From: Dipteronia dyeriana | Lineage: Eukaryota > Streptophyta > Magnoliopsida > Sapindales > Sapindaceae | Direction of reading: 5' to 3' | Assembly (NCBI GenBank): GCA_032871835.1 | Contig: CM065302.1 | Location: forward strand, 6,679,882-6,743,881 | Length of the DNA stretch: 64,000 bases | Shown here: positions 1-12,108 of the stretch, piece after piece | Layout of the letters: each line of letters starts with the position of its first letter | How positions within the stretch are numbered: position 1 is the stretch's first letter | Made by a program: the position numbers and the translations under genes | The notes under the pieces: generated by a model | Database searches by the model: none | Seen by the model: only the letters and a program-made list of their open reading frames with translations | Told to the model about the DNA's origin: nothing

Positions 1-33
1 AATACAGAACCGTATGTTCGGCCGATTCATGAG

Positions 34-2148
34 GTGGATAACGAGGCAAATTATCATCGGGTAGATAATGTAGGGAACAATGAGGATAACGTAGAACTTG
101 TCCAAAAGGAAAGACGTGCAAGATGTGTACACAAATTTAGTTCCAGTGCACCAGATATAGCTGGGACCTTCGAGGTCCAGGTTAATGTAACTCCATATGA
201 TTATGGTAATACCACACCGTGGGTTATTCAAGAAGTAGAATCATACTCATTTGGTATGGGTGGAAGTAGGAACTTAGATGAACCTACATGTATGATGTAT
301 AAAGGGCAATTTTTTCCTACTAAAAAGGATTTAAAGAGACTGGTTGGGCATTTTACAATGCGACACAACTTCGAGTGGAAGGTAAAAAGGTCGAACAAGA
401 CAACATTATATCTGGTTTGTTCGATGGACAATTGTACGTGGAAGTTAAGAGCAGTGATGAGAGATGAAACGACATACTTCCAAGTAGAAGTTTTGTCAAC
501 GAACACACTTGTCAGTTAGAGGAGATTCACCACCGCCATCGATAAGCTAGTGCAGTCATATTTAAATAAGTGGTTGCACCTAGATTGCAATGCATCCAAA
601 GGACATAATCGTTGACATGAAAATAATGTATGGCATCCAAATCATGTACAATAAGACACATCAAACACTCGATTATACGTTGTCACTGACCTATGGAACG
701 CATGAGAAAACCTTCCAACTGCTGCCATCATTCGGTTACGTGTAGGAATAAAAAAATCCTGGAACAATCACTGCCTTATAGTACGACAAAGATTGTAAAT
801 TCCTCTACTTTTTCCTGTCGCTGGGTGCCTCACTTAGAGGATTTCGGAGGTGTATGCGTCCAGTTATTGCCATTGATGGTACCCATTTAAAGGGAAGATT
901 TGGGGGTACAATGTTTGTTGCAACTTATAAGATGGGAATGAACAAGTTTATCCAATTGCTTTTGAGTACGATGACTCAAAAAACAACCTATCATGGGAGT
1001 GGTTTTGGATTGCTTGAAAGGTGCCATTGGCCATATAGATGATTTGGTATTCAATTATGATCGATATGCAAGCATTGAAATAGGGATATCTAAAGTATTC
1101 CCTTATGCTACCCATACTATATGTTGCTGGCACTTTTCTAAAAATATTAAAAAGAGATATCACAGAAAGGATGTTGCCGTAATAATAGACAAAGCAGCCC
1201 GAGCGACCATCGAGTTGAAATATAACTGGCACATGAAAGAGTTATGAAACTTGTACCCAAATGCATATGATTATGTAATTGATGTTAATCTACACAAGTG
1301 GTCCTATGTACACTGACCCGATAGAAGGTACAGGGTGCTAACAACAAATGTTGCAGAGTGCATAAATTCATGCCTAAAATTTACACGGCAACTGCCTATG
1401 TTGACTCTGGTAGAGTTCGTTAGGAATATGCTACAACGTTGGTTTCATGATTGTCATAGGGTTGCACAGTCCATACGTCATCAGTTGACTGATGCAGCAC
1501 ATCTTGTGATCCTAAAACATGTGGAGAAGTGCAATTTTATGACCGTAAATCCAATCGACTGAAACATATTCTTAGTGAAACGGTCTGGAAAACAGTGGAC
1601 CATTGACTTAGTCCGGATGACCTGTACATGCAGCAAATTCCAAATGGACCATCTTCCATGTTCTCACGCTCTCGTTGCCGTAACGTACATCATGTGTTTT
1701 AGTGTACAGTTAATATTACTAAAACGTGAATCCCATCGTTTTTATTGTTTTTTCAGGGACCGAAACATGGATTTCACATCCTTGTATGCAGACTACTATA
1801 AGAGACGGACAATTATTGATGCGTACTCGATTCCTATTATGTTGGTTGGACATCCTTCCACTTAGATTGTGCCATCTGACATCGCTGAGAGGGAATCCAA
1901 TCTCTAGGAGACAAGCAGGTCACCCGAGGGCGGGTCGACATATCTTGTCTTTGGAGAGGACAACTACACAAAACTGTAGAAGATATGGACAACCAGGGAA
2001 TAATTTCAAGAGATGTTCTAACCCAGCTTTGATTAATGAAGTTCCGAGCAGAGTTGTTTCTGAGACTTACAGGTGCAAGTGTAGCATCTGTCATACAGTT
2101 GGCTACAACAGACAGACGTGCCCTACCAGAGACTCTACCGTGGAATGA
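34..2148 (+). pseudogene. MULE transposase (MuDR type), frameshifted
   Basis: Pieces in several frames add up to a MuDR-family transposase. The N-terminal part (34-519) has the MuDR DNA-binding region, with the segments FFPTKKDLKRLVGHFTMRHN and CSMDNCTWKLRA. The MULE catalytic core is at about 854-1247, with the first Asp in AIDGTHLKGRFGG, a second acidic site in NYDRYASI, and the family C..H motif in HTICCWHFSKNIKKRY. A SWIM zinc finger follows at 1600-1690 (CTCSKFQMDHLPCSHALV) and a CCHC-like knuckle at 1975-2130. Frame changes near 520-850, 990, 1250-1335 and 1725 show that it no longer encodes a single protein. Confidence 0.8.
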
Positions 2149-2358
2149 TTTGAGGTGTTATGATGATGACATTATGATAATTTGTACTAGTATGACTTGT
2201 TCATTAACTTAAATTCAATTTTAATTAAATAGGATTTCCAATTTGTGTTATACTTGTGATTTATGACAGTTGAAAGGGGAAAAAAAATTAATTTAATTTC
2301 CGTTGAATTGTTTATTTACACAAAATTGGTATATATAAAAAAGAATTACTACATAAAT

Positions 2359-5300
2359 CTAAACAGGTAGGGATTTAGAAAAAATTTCAATTGTCATCGT
2401 CTCCCGAATGATCTCCATATCGTCTTTCGACCAATCAAACTCCTTTTTATTCGTCAATAAGTACTTTATCAATCTCAATGTGTGGGAACCACAGTTATCC
2501 CTACAGCTGGACACATTAACATTCATTAATAAAACAATAGGTTTTTAATAACAGAATCTCAAAGCTAATGAAGATAAAATGTCTTACAATTTCTTTTGTT
2601 GGGGGATACGTGTTTCAGACACCACGTTGATTGAGAAGAGCTTATTCTTCTTGGCAAACGACTCAAGGGCAGCCGGTCGCACGGTATGAAACCCGGCCTG
2701 ATGTAACATCGAGGGTAAAAACCAGTGCAAAGGGGCTACTGCTTCTTTCGGATATTTACTGCGACATCCTGTCTCCCGGGGTCGAGTCTAAACATCTTCT
2801 CGGATGTGAGGTCGACGGTCACTAAGTGCCAATATTCGTCTCCAATGTTGCACAGTATCATGACCTGTAAACGTAACAAGAAGGTATTAGGATGTACAAA
2901 GACATTTATATTATAAAATTACAAACCAAGTAACACTTACCATGTCAACCTCGTGCCACAAACGACTTCCAATCGGGGCACCACCATGCACCCTTGTAAG
3001 ATCGTCATCGGTCCACCTGGATTTAAGCACATTCCACCGTGCCATGGTGATCTCCTCACGAGCATCACGAGGCATCATTCTCCAGTACTGGTGCTCAAGT
3101 AATGACTGTAGAAACATTTTATCGACAAAAAATTATTAATGCTTTACAAACTAATTTACAAGCATGCGTAATCATTCCTTTTTAGATACTTATAAAAAAC
3201 TGTGTATCCAATATGTTGATCATCAGGTTGTACGTCCTCGTGAATGATCGCTGACATTTCTAAAGAATACGCGTACATATGCTGGGAATAATTACACGTA
3301 ATAAAGTGCTAGTAGTGTATCACTACTAAAACAAACATAAAATCGAAAATTCCCGCTCGCACGTACCTCGTTCTCCAACTTCATGAAGTTGGTCTGCATC
3401 TGATGGAACCATGCAACATCAAATGGCTCCAGTACGTCCACATCACATCTACATTAATTTCCCATTATCTACACAATTATTTAATTGAACAAAAAAAAAC
3501 CTGCCACCTGAATAGAAAAAAAAAATGTACTTACCCGTTTATGTTCTTCTTGAAGGGTCGGTAAGCCTTCAACTGGTCACCATCTACCAGTCCGTGGGGA
3601 TCAAAAACATGGTTCGGAGACTGAAGTATTACCCTCACCTTCTTCGATCAATAGGGATCTATGTACGGGCTGAAAACCTGCCAACCACGCTTCAGTACGC
3701 GTCTCTCCTATCGAACTCCCCCCGCTGGGGTATGCTGCGATGAGGAGCTCTGTCCATTCTGTGGCTGGATCGATGTAGGGGGTGGAGGGGGGATGGGAAA
3801 GTGTAGCTCGATCAATGGGGGAGTTGGAGGGGTCAGCTGCTCTCAATCGGAGGGAGCGGTTGTCGCTCGATGGACGAGGGAGGAGAAGGGGGCGGCTGCT
3901 GTCAGATCGAAGGAGGCAGTTATCGCTCGATCGATGGGGGAGGTGGAGGGGGCAGCTGTTGTTCAATCAAAGAGGGGCGACTATTACTCTATCGGAGGGG
4001 AAGGCTGTCACTCGCTCGCTCGATCGATGGGAGAGGTGGAGCGGGCGACTGCTGCTCATCGGAGGGAACGGTTGCCGCTCGATCAATGTGAGGTTCGACA
4101 GAACTGTTGTACCTCATGTCCTTGTAACAGGCCCTGTATCTCCGGCACGCTGGTGAGACTTACTCTCCAAAATTGCCCCTCTAGCATATGAATCCTCCCG
4201 ATTTCCACCAGTCCTGGCTGTCTCACCGATATACCCACATGTCTTGTCTCAGGGAGTAAAGTCTGGATCAGGACCAGGTTGACCATCCCGGTGCATATAC
4301 GACTTGAAGCCCTAAAGCCCTGAAGCCCCCCGTTCAATGCGAGCAACTCTTGATGTTGCTGCTGTCGATCCTCCTCGCTATTCTGGATCATATCAAAAAA
4401 CTCCCGGTGCTTCAGCTGTCGATCGTCCTCACTCTTTCGAAGAGCTTCACGTAACTCGTTGAACAGATGTTCCCATGAAGCCTGAAATCATGTAAATATT
4501 GTTAGTACTAAAACAATCAACATGTCGCGTTAATAAAAACAAAGATATCATCTCAACTTACCTCTCCATCACGTCCAATGCCTGCACGGAATCCCCTCTA
4601 GATGCAGTAGGTTTGGGGGTGGTAAACATAACCCTTCTATGCCTCACTCGCTAAGGAGAAGGCTCAGATCCGTCAGTGTCCATGGCACTGAAACACGGTC
4701 CAGATGGGTCAGAAGCCTCCTTCTCACTGCTCCTCCCACCGCCACCCCTACCCCCACCCCTACCATCCTCCTTGAAACCCTCTCGATTGCTCCCACCAGT
4801 GGTAGTCTGATCAGGGACAGTCGGAAGGTGAACCCTGTCCTCCTCTATATACTGGCTCCTCCGTCGCTAAGGCCTGCGAGGCACAATGTCTCCATCTCAG
4901 CTGCTGTGGGCATGATTTCCTTCCTCGTAAAAATTTGAAAGCTTAGTTAGAGGAATATCATTGTAATCATAGTAACAAATATATCGATCAACAAATTAAA
5001 TAAATACCCTAGCACTGAAAATCTTGGTTAGCTTCTCCCCCTAGGTTGTTTGGTCAACTCCCACTTCAACATTTGAGGAGAAAGCTCCATAAACCTCGGG
5101 GAATCGAACTGGACGCCCAGTTCGAGGATCACCTTGAAAGCAAATATCTGAATCAAAGATAAGTACGATTAGAATCCAAAACAATTAGGCAATGAAATAT
5201 AAAGTACATGTTGTAATTCAAAGTTCTTACCAATAGGGTATGCAATAAACCGTGAATTTTCACCCCTCCACGTTATGTACAACAGCGCCCTGTGACTGCT

Positions 5301-5937
5301 GGCGTCTCTCCTTATGTCGCCGGGGTAACACATGCTTGAACGACAAAATAGAATGCCTATAGACGTGGGCACCCCACGGAAACACATCGAAGGCATTGAG
5401 GTCCTCCGCCAATCGAAACTACCAAACTAGAATCTTGAATCTCTCGTCCACCCTCATCAGTATCCAGTTCAGCATATAGATGTGGCACAACTTCACAGCA
5501 TCGTACACCTCCTGAAACTCTTCGAGGGTAAGAATAACCCTCAACTCCTCCAACGATAACTTATCGTCTTCAGGAAAGTACCGCTAATGTATGTCATTCT
5601 CCACTGCATCATACAGGCTCGTGTCCGGTACGACTCTAAAACGTAATCCGGTGATGAGGTAAAATTCCACCTTAAAAAACCTCACCACATGGTTCCCTAA
5701 CAAGAACCGTATCTCATCTGTTGGCCCGTCATGGTCTAACTCCCGCAACAGCAACCGATGGATAACACCACTCAAAAACTTTATCTCCCGATGCATCGAC
5801 ATGAAATGCTCGAAATAGGACGCCATGAACCGACGTCGATCCTCAACAGCAAAATCTTTAGGGAACCGATTCAGTGCATCGTCTATACGGGAGAAGGCTT
5901 CAAATTGGCGTGTCAAGTCAATTTTCCCTTGAACCAA
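2359..5937 (-). pseudogene. DUF1985 / C48 (Ulp1-like) cysteine protease gene of the MULE, broken
   Basis: Read on the minus strand. The 5' part (5937-5240) has the DUF1985 hallmarks FLLGNHVVRFFKVEFYLITG and, after a frame change, a segment reading AFDVFPWGAHVYRHSI. The 3' part carries the C48 protease signature: a catalytic-His block (GDEYWHLVTVDL) at about 2790-2840, then the catalytic-Cys block (DNCGSHTLRLIKYLL) at about 2450-2500, ending at a stop at 2359-2361. A segment reading DVDVLEPFDVAWFHQ lies at 3385-3450. The family removes SUMO-like modifiers, and its role in transposition is unknown. Exons or frames between these islands are not resolvable by eye, and stops interrupt them. A tandem repeat (3770-4085) sits in the middle. 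Confidence 0.7.
3770..4085. repeat. G-rich imperfect tandem repeat inside the Ulp1-like gene
   Basis: The + strand repeats variants of TCGATCGATGGGGGAGGTGG followed by an AGGGGGC(A/G)GCTG segment and a TCGGAGGG-AGCGGTTGTCGCTC segment, about four to six degenerate copies. It is open in several frames, giving long overlapping spurious ORFs on both strands (Arg/Ser/Asp-rich on -). It occupies the low-complexity linker between DUF1985 and the protease. Confidence 0.75.
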
Positions 5938-6039
5938 TCTTCCTCTGGAGTTTTAAGGAAATCCTTCAACATGCTCCTCATCTGCAATGTCACATAAACA
6001 ATACATAAGTAAACTGGAAAAAACTCGGTTCTATGAATT

Positions 6040-6500
6040 ATATTCTTGATCCATTGATAATATTCTCGATCTTTTGAAAAATATTCTCGATCTTTTGAAA
6101 AATATTATCAATCGTTTGGAAAAATTTCTCAATCCTTTAAATATATTCTTGATCCTTTTAAAAAATCTCGACCCTTTGAAAAACATTCTCGATCATTTGA
6201 AAAATATTCTCGATCTCTGAAAAATATTCTCGATCATTTGAAAAATTCTCGACACTTTGATAAAATTCTCGATCGATTGAAAAATATTCTCGATCGTTTG
6301 AAATATATTCTCAATAGTTTGAAAAATATTGTCCATCCCTTTTAAAAATCTCGATAGTTTGAAAAATAATCTCGATCTCTTTAACAAATTATCGATCCCT
6401 TCAAAATTATTCTCGATACTTTGGAAAATTATCGATCATTTGACAAATATGCTCAATTCTTTGAAAAATTTCCTCGATTCTTTGTAAAAAAAACCTCGAT
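6040..6500. repeat. AT-rich minisatellite, unit about 20-22 bp
   Basis: About 20 degenerate copies of a unit close to ATTCTCGATCCTTTGAAAAA run head to tail, varying at the two or three bases after CGAT and in the length of the A run. It lies just beyond the 5' end of the Ulp1-like gene. The minus ORF at 6193-6387, with repeated IFQTIEN-like blocks, is only the read-through of this array. Confidence 0.85.
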
Positions 6501-6970
6501 ATTGTTCCAAAAAACCTCAATTTCGCTTAAATTATCAACAACAGAATCGAGAAAAAAAACAAATTGAACTTACCTCTGTCAATCGCAAGAAATTTGGTGT
6601 TTCTCGTTCCGGTCACTTCGTATTCGATTTCGTTGCCGTCTATTAGCTTTCTGTCGGGCTCTGTCTTACTCTTGCTTTTTTTACACTTTGAAAATGACAA
6701 CTTTTGCTCTTTTTCAATAATTCGAGGTATTTTTGTCTGATAACATTAAATGGTGTGTTTAAACATATATTAATAAAGTGGAGATATTTGCACAACCCCC
6801 CCCCCCCCACCCAATAGTACCATTAATTTTTCGAACCCTTACCTCGTTATATGTCCAATTACAAATTTGTCTCATTTGTGAACCTGATACATACAATATA
6901 TTAGTCGTGTGTATGATGTTAGCACACTTATCCTTCTCTTTCCCTATTTATTTATTTATTTATTTATTTT
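6501..6970. other. Non-coding stretch at the presumed MULE end
   Basis: No gene is visible. It contains a C run at 6791-6804 and a (TTTA)n microsatellite at about 6943-6968, directly before the solo LTR. The MULE terminus probably lies in here, but its partner repeat is outside the window. Confidence 0.5.
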
Positions 6971-7838
6971 TGTTATATGTATATTTTTTTCGAATATACA
7001 CGTCACTGACAAGGTGGATAGTCCCTTAAAATTGCCAAGTAGATATCCGAATAGGCATCCAGAAAATATCCTTCAAGACATCACTAAGGAATATGAACCC
7101 GAGTGTGTGTGAATACAAGTATTCGGCAAGTCAAGACTTGTTCGGGACCAGGTGACGACGGTTATGTCATGTTCTACTCGGGATCAAGTGACGTCATGTT
7201 ATATTCAGGAAAAAAATGAGAAACCCGAATAAATAAATCCAGTACATAATTCGCACGTGGGTGAACCAAGATTCATGCTCAAATATGCAAAAACAGCCAT
7301 ATCAAGAAGAATTTTTAGAAGAATAAAATACCAAATAGGAAACAGGTCCTAAATCAGGCAACAACTTTACTTCTTCGAGAAGACTGCACATCTCCTAAAT
7401 ATACTATATCACCAGAGTCCCATTCCATCTCCATACAAACTCCGAAATAGGAAAGAAGATAAGGACGACTCAATCAAGCAACCAGTCCTAATTAAATATA
7501 AATTCTTTTCTTTACTTGTACAGTGGGGATTAGGGTTTTATGCATGTATAAATAGGCCCATAATCTCATCATTAAAAGATATAGAACAAAAAGTCCACAG
7601 AAAATCACTAGCAGGGAGAGAAAAAAAAGATCAAGAGTTGTAATTCTTATTTTCAATAGTGGATTTGGCTTGGTTGTTTATTCAACCATCTGTGGATGTT
7701 TCTCCGATAACCAGTGTTTTACCACGTAAACTCGTCTTATTCACCTCAAATTGCATTCTTTTTCTCTTTCTCATTGACAGGTCATAACTAAATTCAATCT
7801 TGTTAGCTTTCTTATCCATCGAGAAATCGACGTCAACA
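6971..7838 (+). mobile_element. Solo LTR, family A (TSD ATTTT)
   Basis: The 868-bp unit begins TGTTATATGT and ends CGACGTCAACA. It is flanked by the 5-bp duplication ATTTT (6966-6970 and 7839-7843). It contains a TATA-like TGTATAAATAGGCCC at about 7545 and the near-terminal text TTTTACCACGTAAA. No internal retroelement domain follows, so it is a solo LTR. It is homologous over its whole length, in inverted orientation, to 37476-38377. Confidence 0.85.
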
Positions 7839-8289
7839 ATTTTATTATCGTGTATAGATGGAAACAAAAACAAAAACATAAAAAAATAGTTTTCATATAC
7901 CCAAAAAAAATAGATTTAAGGGTGCGTTTGACACGGAGATGGACTAGACTGGACTGGATAGAACTGGACATATTATTCTATATTGTGTTTGGAAGCCCTG
8001 GACAGAACTTTAAACTGTACTGTTATACGTTTGGTATGGCTGGGACAAGACAGAATAAGAGGTTTAAATGACCAGAGTACCTATCTTATATATATAACAA
8101 CATCAGCTATAATATATCCCTTCACGCGAAATCCCAATGATTGTGACGTTTTGAAATTCTGACGGCTAGGTTAGTTCTTTCCACGACACTTGTTATTTAA
8201 TCGCCTGGTTTCTCAGATAGCATTTATGAGACGCGACTCGTGGACTATCAGATACACCGCCTACGTCACCAAGCGTTCCTTTTTTCCTT
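7839..8289. other. Spacer with a possible transposon end
   Basis: No gene. At 7921 the text TTAAGGGTGCGTTTGACAC looks like a PIF/Harbinger or hAT terminal repeat, but I find no matching right end. From about 8100 on the sequence resembles the 5' leader of the element that follows. Confidence 0.4.
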
Positions 8290-11200
8290 TTGATTTTTCC
8301 TTCTTCTCGAAACCCTAGGGTTTCGTTTCTTCAACCATCGAGTGGTTTATTTAAACTGAATGAGGTTGTTCATATCATTTATTTTTGTAGAAAAATAAAG
8401 GCAAAACCAAGCTCTCATATAGATTCATCTAAGTTCTCCACTGAAGCTTTTCCCAATTCCTATGCGTCTGCTTTTAAGGTAAGTTTTCATGGATCATGTT
8501 TCACGATGTAACCTTTTCGTTATAGCTTTCGACGCGCTTAAGCGTGGAGATTTTCAATTGGTTTCTTGTATTCGTAGATTATTGGGGAAAATACCTCCTG
8601 ACCAGCTTTACTTTCTAAATGTTGATGTTTCCGGGCTTTATCATGATGCTCATTTTATCTCTAGTTTTGAATCTTCAAGCTCTGAGTCTTCCATTTCTGA
8701 ACATCATAGGGTTCCTTTATGATCTAGGATGGGGAAACACTGGAGTAATCGTATGGTTCACAAACATAGATCGAGCGATATTCAGATCGGGAGGTAAATA
8801 ATTAACAAGAACGATGTAGAAGAAGAGTATCGGGCTTCTCAGATCCCATTTTCTCTTGATTTTACGAGTGCATATGATGCCGAACCAAATGTGGTTAGGG
8901 AAGTAGAGACCAGGAAGTATCGTGCTCGATTCGATCTGGATGACTCAGTTTTGATGGTTCCCACTGGTGGTAGGGCCGCATGGAACCCTCCTCCAGGTAT
9001 GGTAGCAGTTTATGGATCCATGCCCTGCTGTGGTATGACTCTTCCCCTACAGTCTTTCATTGCTTGGTTTCTTGCTGAAGCAGGGATTGCTCCTGCTCAG
9101 CTAGCCCTGAATAGCTATAGAATCTTGATGTGTATATGGTGTATGTGGAGCCGGATGAATTTGCCACCGCATTCTCCTCATGAAATTAGACATTTTTATA
9201 CTTTAAGGCAATCTAGTCAGACTGGGACTTACTTTCTTCTATCTAGCCAGCCAGATAACTGGATTCCCAAAGGGACGAAGGTGAACCGGAGAGTCGATAT
9301 TTCCTCGGACGTCAAGAAAAAAAGTTTTTGTATGGGGTTTTCCTACCTCGAACAAGTACTGGAAAAACAACTGATTTTTTACCTGAGGAATTTGGGGACA
9401 CGACATCGAGCTCTCAGTCGGGGAAAATAGGGAAGTGTTAAGGTTCCTCGTTTCTTTTGCTCTCCTGATCGCGGGAACAAGTTGTGGCCTACTTTCACTG
9501 ATGTCGAGTTGACTAACATTGCTCGAGCGGCCGCGCGTACTTTGGAGAGAATAAGCAGGTCCTATCTTTTTGATGAGAAGAAAATGATAGCTCTCAGCTT
9601 CTTTACTCAGATTTCGGATTATCGCAAATGTCGTAAATGGAATTGCTTCTCATTTTCATTTTCATTTTAATCATTTTATTCTGTTTCTTTTCTAACTCGT
9701 ATATGTATTCAGTGTATGACATGGACATCGTCTGTGATTGTCAAGCTCACCGGTGAAATCGATTACTCACGCGAGTCGGAATGAAGCTTCTTGCCAAAAT
9801 AAGGAAGGGATTGATTTGCCTGATGATGAGTCAGATAAGGATTCCGATGAGACAGGTGAGCAAGTTCCTGAGTATATTCCTGAAGAAGTTATTCAGCCGA
9901 CTGCGGGGGAGTCAAGCGGTCCGAGTGGCCCTATAGGACTTGGTAGTGACCAAAGGGTGTTTGAGGATGAAAGCAGACAGAGGAGACATCCTAGTGGTGT
10001 AGTGTCTAGTGAGCCTAGGTCTCTGGTTGATGAAATCTCTCTCGAGCAGTATACTGATAGGAACGAGGAAGGAGTTTGGGTACCCCCTGATGAGCAGGTT
10101 AACCCTCATCCTGATCTTTTTGAATTCTTCCATGATATTACTGAAGATCAAGAAGATCCTGCAGATGACCTCGACTTCCACCGTACTCGGGTCGAGAAAT
10201 GGAAGGCAGCTAATTCTCCCGTTCGACCTCTTCAAAAAGTTCCTCGGGTGGTGTCATTTATTGATTCGAGTGACGAGGAGGATGCCGATGTTAGAGTTTC
10301 CCGAATGCTCAAGTGGAGAAATCTTTGGGAGTTGAGAATTCTCATGAGGGTCTAGAGAGGAAAGTTTTCCCGCCCCCTGAGGTTGAGGTTGAGGATGCAA
10401 TAGGTTCCTCGGAAAGGCCTATTGGTCCCACTCCCAGGATATGCTGAGAGCCATGTCATCTGACCAAGTTTTTATTGGGATGACCACTGGAGCCGTTTCA
10501 GGAATGGTTTCCCGACAGATTGTCTTCAAAAAAAATTCAATAGTGCGAGCTACTTAAGTTTTTTGGGTTGTATTTTTTACATTTACCATGCCTTGGGGTA
10601 TCTTTAACTCATTTCCCCACAGGTGGTCGCTGAGTTTGCTGAAGCAATTCAGACGCAACAACACCAAGCTGATAGGATAAGCCGTCTGGAGGCTTAGTTA
10701 AAAGAGAGTGAGGATCACCGTTTTTGGGTTGAGACGGTCTACCAAAAGAAGGCAAGTTATGCTCAGGAATTTACCGATTGATGTTTAGCAAAATAGATGG
10801 AAGCCGAGGAGAAGGCTTCCATTACAGAAGAGAAGGCTAAATCTTTCCAAAACTTACTCTCTGTTGCTCATGAGCCAATGCTTAAAGCTGAACAAGAGAT
10901 TGAACAAGCAAAATTATCTTATGAACAAAAGATCGAAGATCTTGAGCACCAAACCCTGACGGTTGAATCTCTTTCGAAGGAGGTTAGGCTGAAACTTGAA
11001 GTTCAAGGGGTTGATCGCTTCAAGAGGTCCCTAGCTTATGATGCCTTATTTTTCAGGGAGTTTCAACTGGGGTTGGTTTCAACCGAAGAATTCTTCAAAG
11101 TCAAAAATTGGGCAACTGAAAAGGCTCGGGCTAATTGGGAATTATCAATCAAAAATCATGTGGACCGTTCCTTAGAGGCCCTTTAGATTCAAATTAAGGA

Positions 11201-11490
11201 GTGGAGAGCCTATTATCGCAGTAAAGGCAAAGATCCCAATCCTATGCACCTAGAAGTCCCGTCCGAGCACTGCCTTTCGACATTTTATGCCAATCAAGAG
11301 GCTGGGGCGGATGGGTTAGAGCCCGATGTTGGACCGGTTCCTGGAATGGATTATGATGCTTGGATGGATGACATGGTTGACACAATCGTCTGGCCTTCGA
11401 ATGAGAGCCTTCTCCGGGAGTACGAAATGGTGCTCGATCTAAGCATTGGCAAGAGCGCTAAATCCTCAACCCTATCATAGATGTATTTGT
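8290..11490 (+). pseudogene. 'Putative gypsy type transposon' (Transposase_28-like) gene, broken
   Basis: Fragments in several frames form one decayed gene. The piece at 8504-8720 is Ser-rich. The core at 8891-9430 contains PPPGMVAVYGSMPCCGMTLP and GIAPAQLALNSYRILM, which match the plant Transposase_28 consensus (a position-specific block ending in LAPAQLAPNAWRIL in typical members). Further on come an acidic region (9738-10355), a coiled coil (10797-11186, many Glu/Lys heptads), and an acidic C-terminal piece ending at 11478-11480 (11244-11480). Stops and frameshifts occur near 8798, 9430, 9670, 10353 and 10695. This protein is a gag-like or accessory protein of Ty3/gypsy-related elements of unknown biochemical role. 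Confidence 0.65.
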
Positions 11491-12108
11491 AAAGATTTAT
11501 TTGTTTAATAAATTTCCATATTTCGCACGACTGCTTGTGAATTTAAAATGCCAAGTATCTTATTAACTTACTATTGTAAATTATTTAACTGGATAACTCT
11601 GTTGTTCGGGTAACTTCGTCGAATATCCTATTTAACCGGGTAGTTTCGTTGCCCAAGCAATTTTTTAAACGCCCAGTATCTTATGAACTGGCAAACGCAA
11701 TTTTAAGTGTCAAGTATCTTATTAAATTGGCAAACGCAGTTTTAAGTGTCAAGTATCTTATTAAACTGGCTAACGCAATTTTAAGTGTCAAGTATCTTAT
11801 TAATCTGGCTAATATTATTAACCGAGTCATCTTGAAACAGGCAAGTAGATTTGTACCTATGTTTCATACTCAGTTGCTACCCAAATGTTACATCGAGGCT
11901 CACCACGATCATATGTTCGAGTCCTTACGCAAGTCACGGAGGACGTCTCCTAGTTTTGCCAGCGTAAGGGTTTACCGAATCGTTAAGCTCTGAATTGCCT
12001 AACACAGCTGCGTAACTCACCGGGATTTTCCCGATGGAACCCTGAGCTGTTTTCCAAAATCTGGTGCATCGGTTTGCCTTTTGGCTAAGGTCTTGACTGA
12101 CTTTGTAC
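11491..12108. other. Non-coding tail with 39-bp tandem repeats
   Basis: This stretch follows the Transposase_28-like gene and stops abruptly where the Athila-like pol begins (about 12109). Apart from the repeat at 11675-11820 I see no gene. The ORF at 11649-11993 is produced by that repeat. Confidence 0.5.
11675..11820. repeat. 39-bp tandem repeat, about 3.7 copies
   Basis: The unit begins AAGTATCTTATTAAACTGGC and continues to an AACGCAATTTTAAGTGTC end. It is 39 bp, so it is a multiple of three and translates as repeated 13-residue blocks (LANAILSVKYLIK). A single related fragment occurs at about 11550. Confidence 0.85.

Larger units (their letters stand above)
1..6700. mobile_element. Mutator-like element (MULE) carrying a Ulp1-like protease gene, left end outside window
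   Basis: A MULE transposase relic on + (34-2148) is followed by a convergent DUF1985/C48 protease relic on - (2359-5937). This pairing is known from plant Ulp1-carrying (Kaonashi/CUMULE-like) MULEs, so I treat the two as one decayed element. The left terminal inverted repeat must lie upstream of base 1. The right end is not certain: the stretch to about 6.7-6.8 kb is non-coding and ends near a poly(C) run at 6791. Both genes have frameshifts and stops, so the copy is non-autonomous. Confidence 0.7.

Noticed and set aside
6193..6387. Minus ORF with repeated IFQTIEN blocks
   Set aside because: It is a read-through of the 20-22 bp minisatellite.
7921..8060. A Harbinger/hAT MITE beginning GGGTGCGTTTG
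   Set aside because: No matching right terminal repeat or target duplication found nearby.
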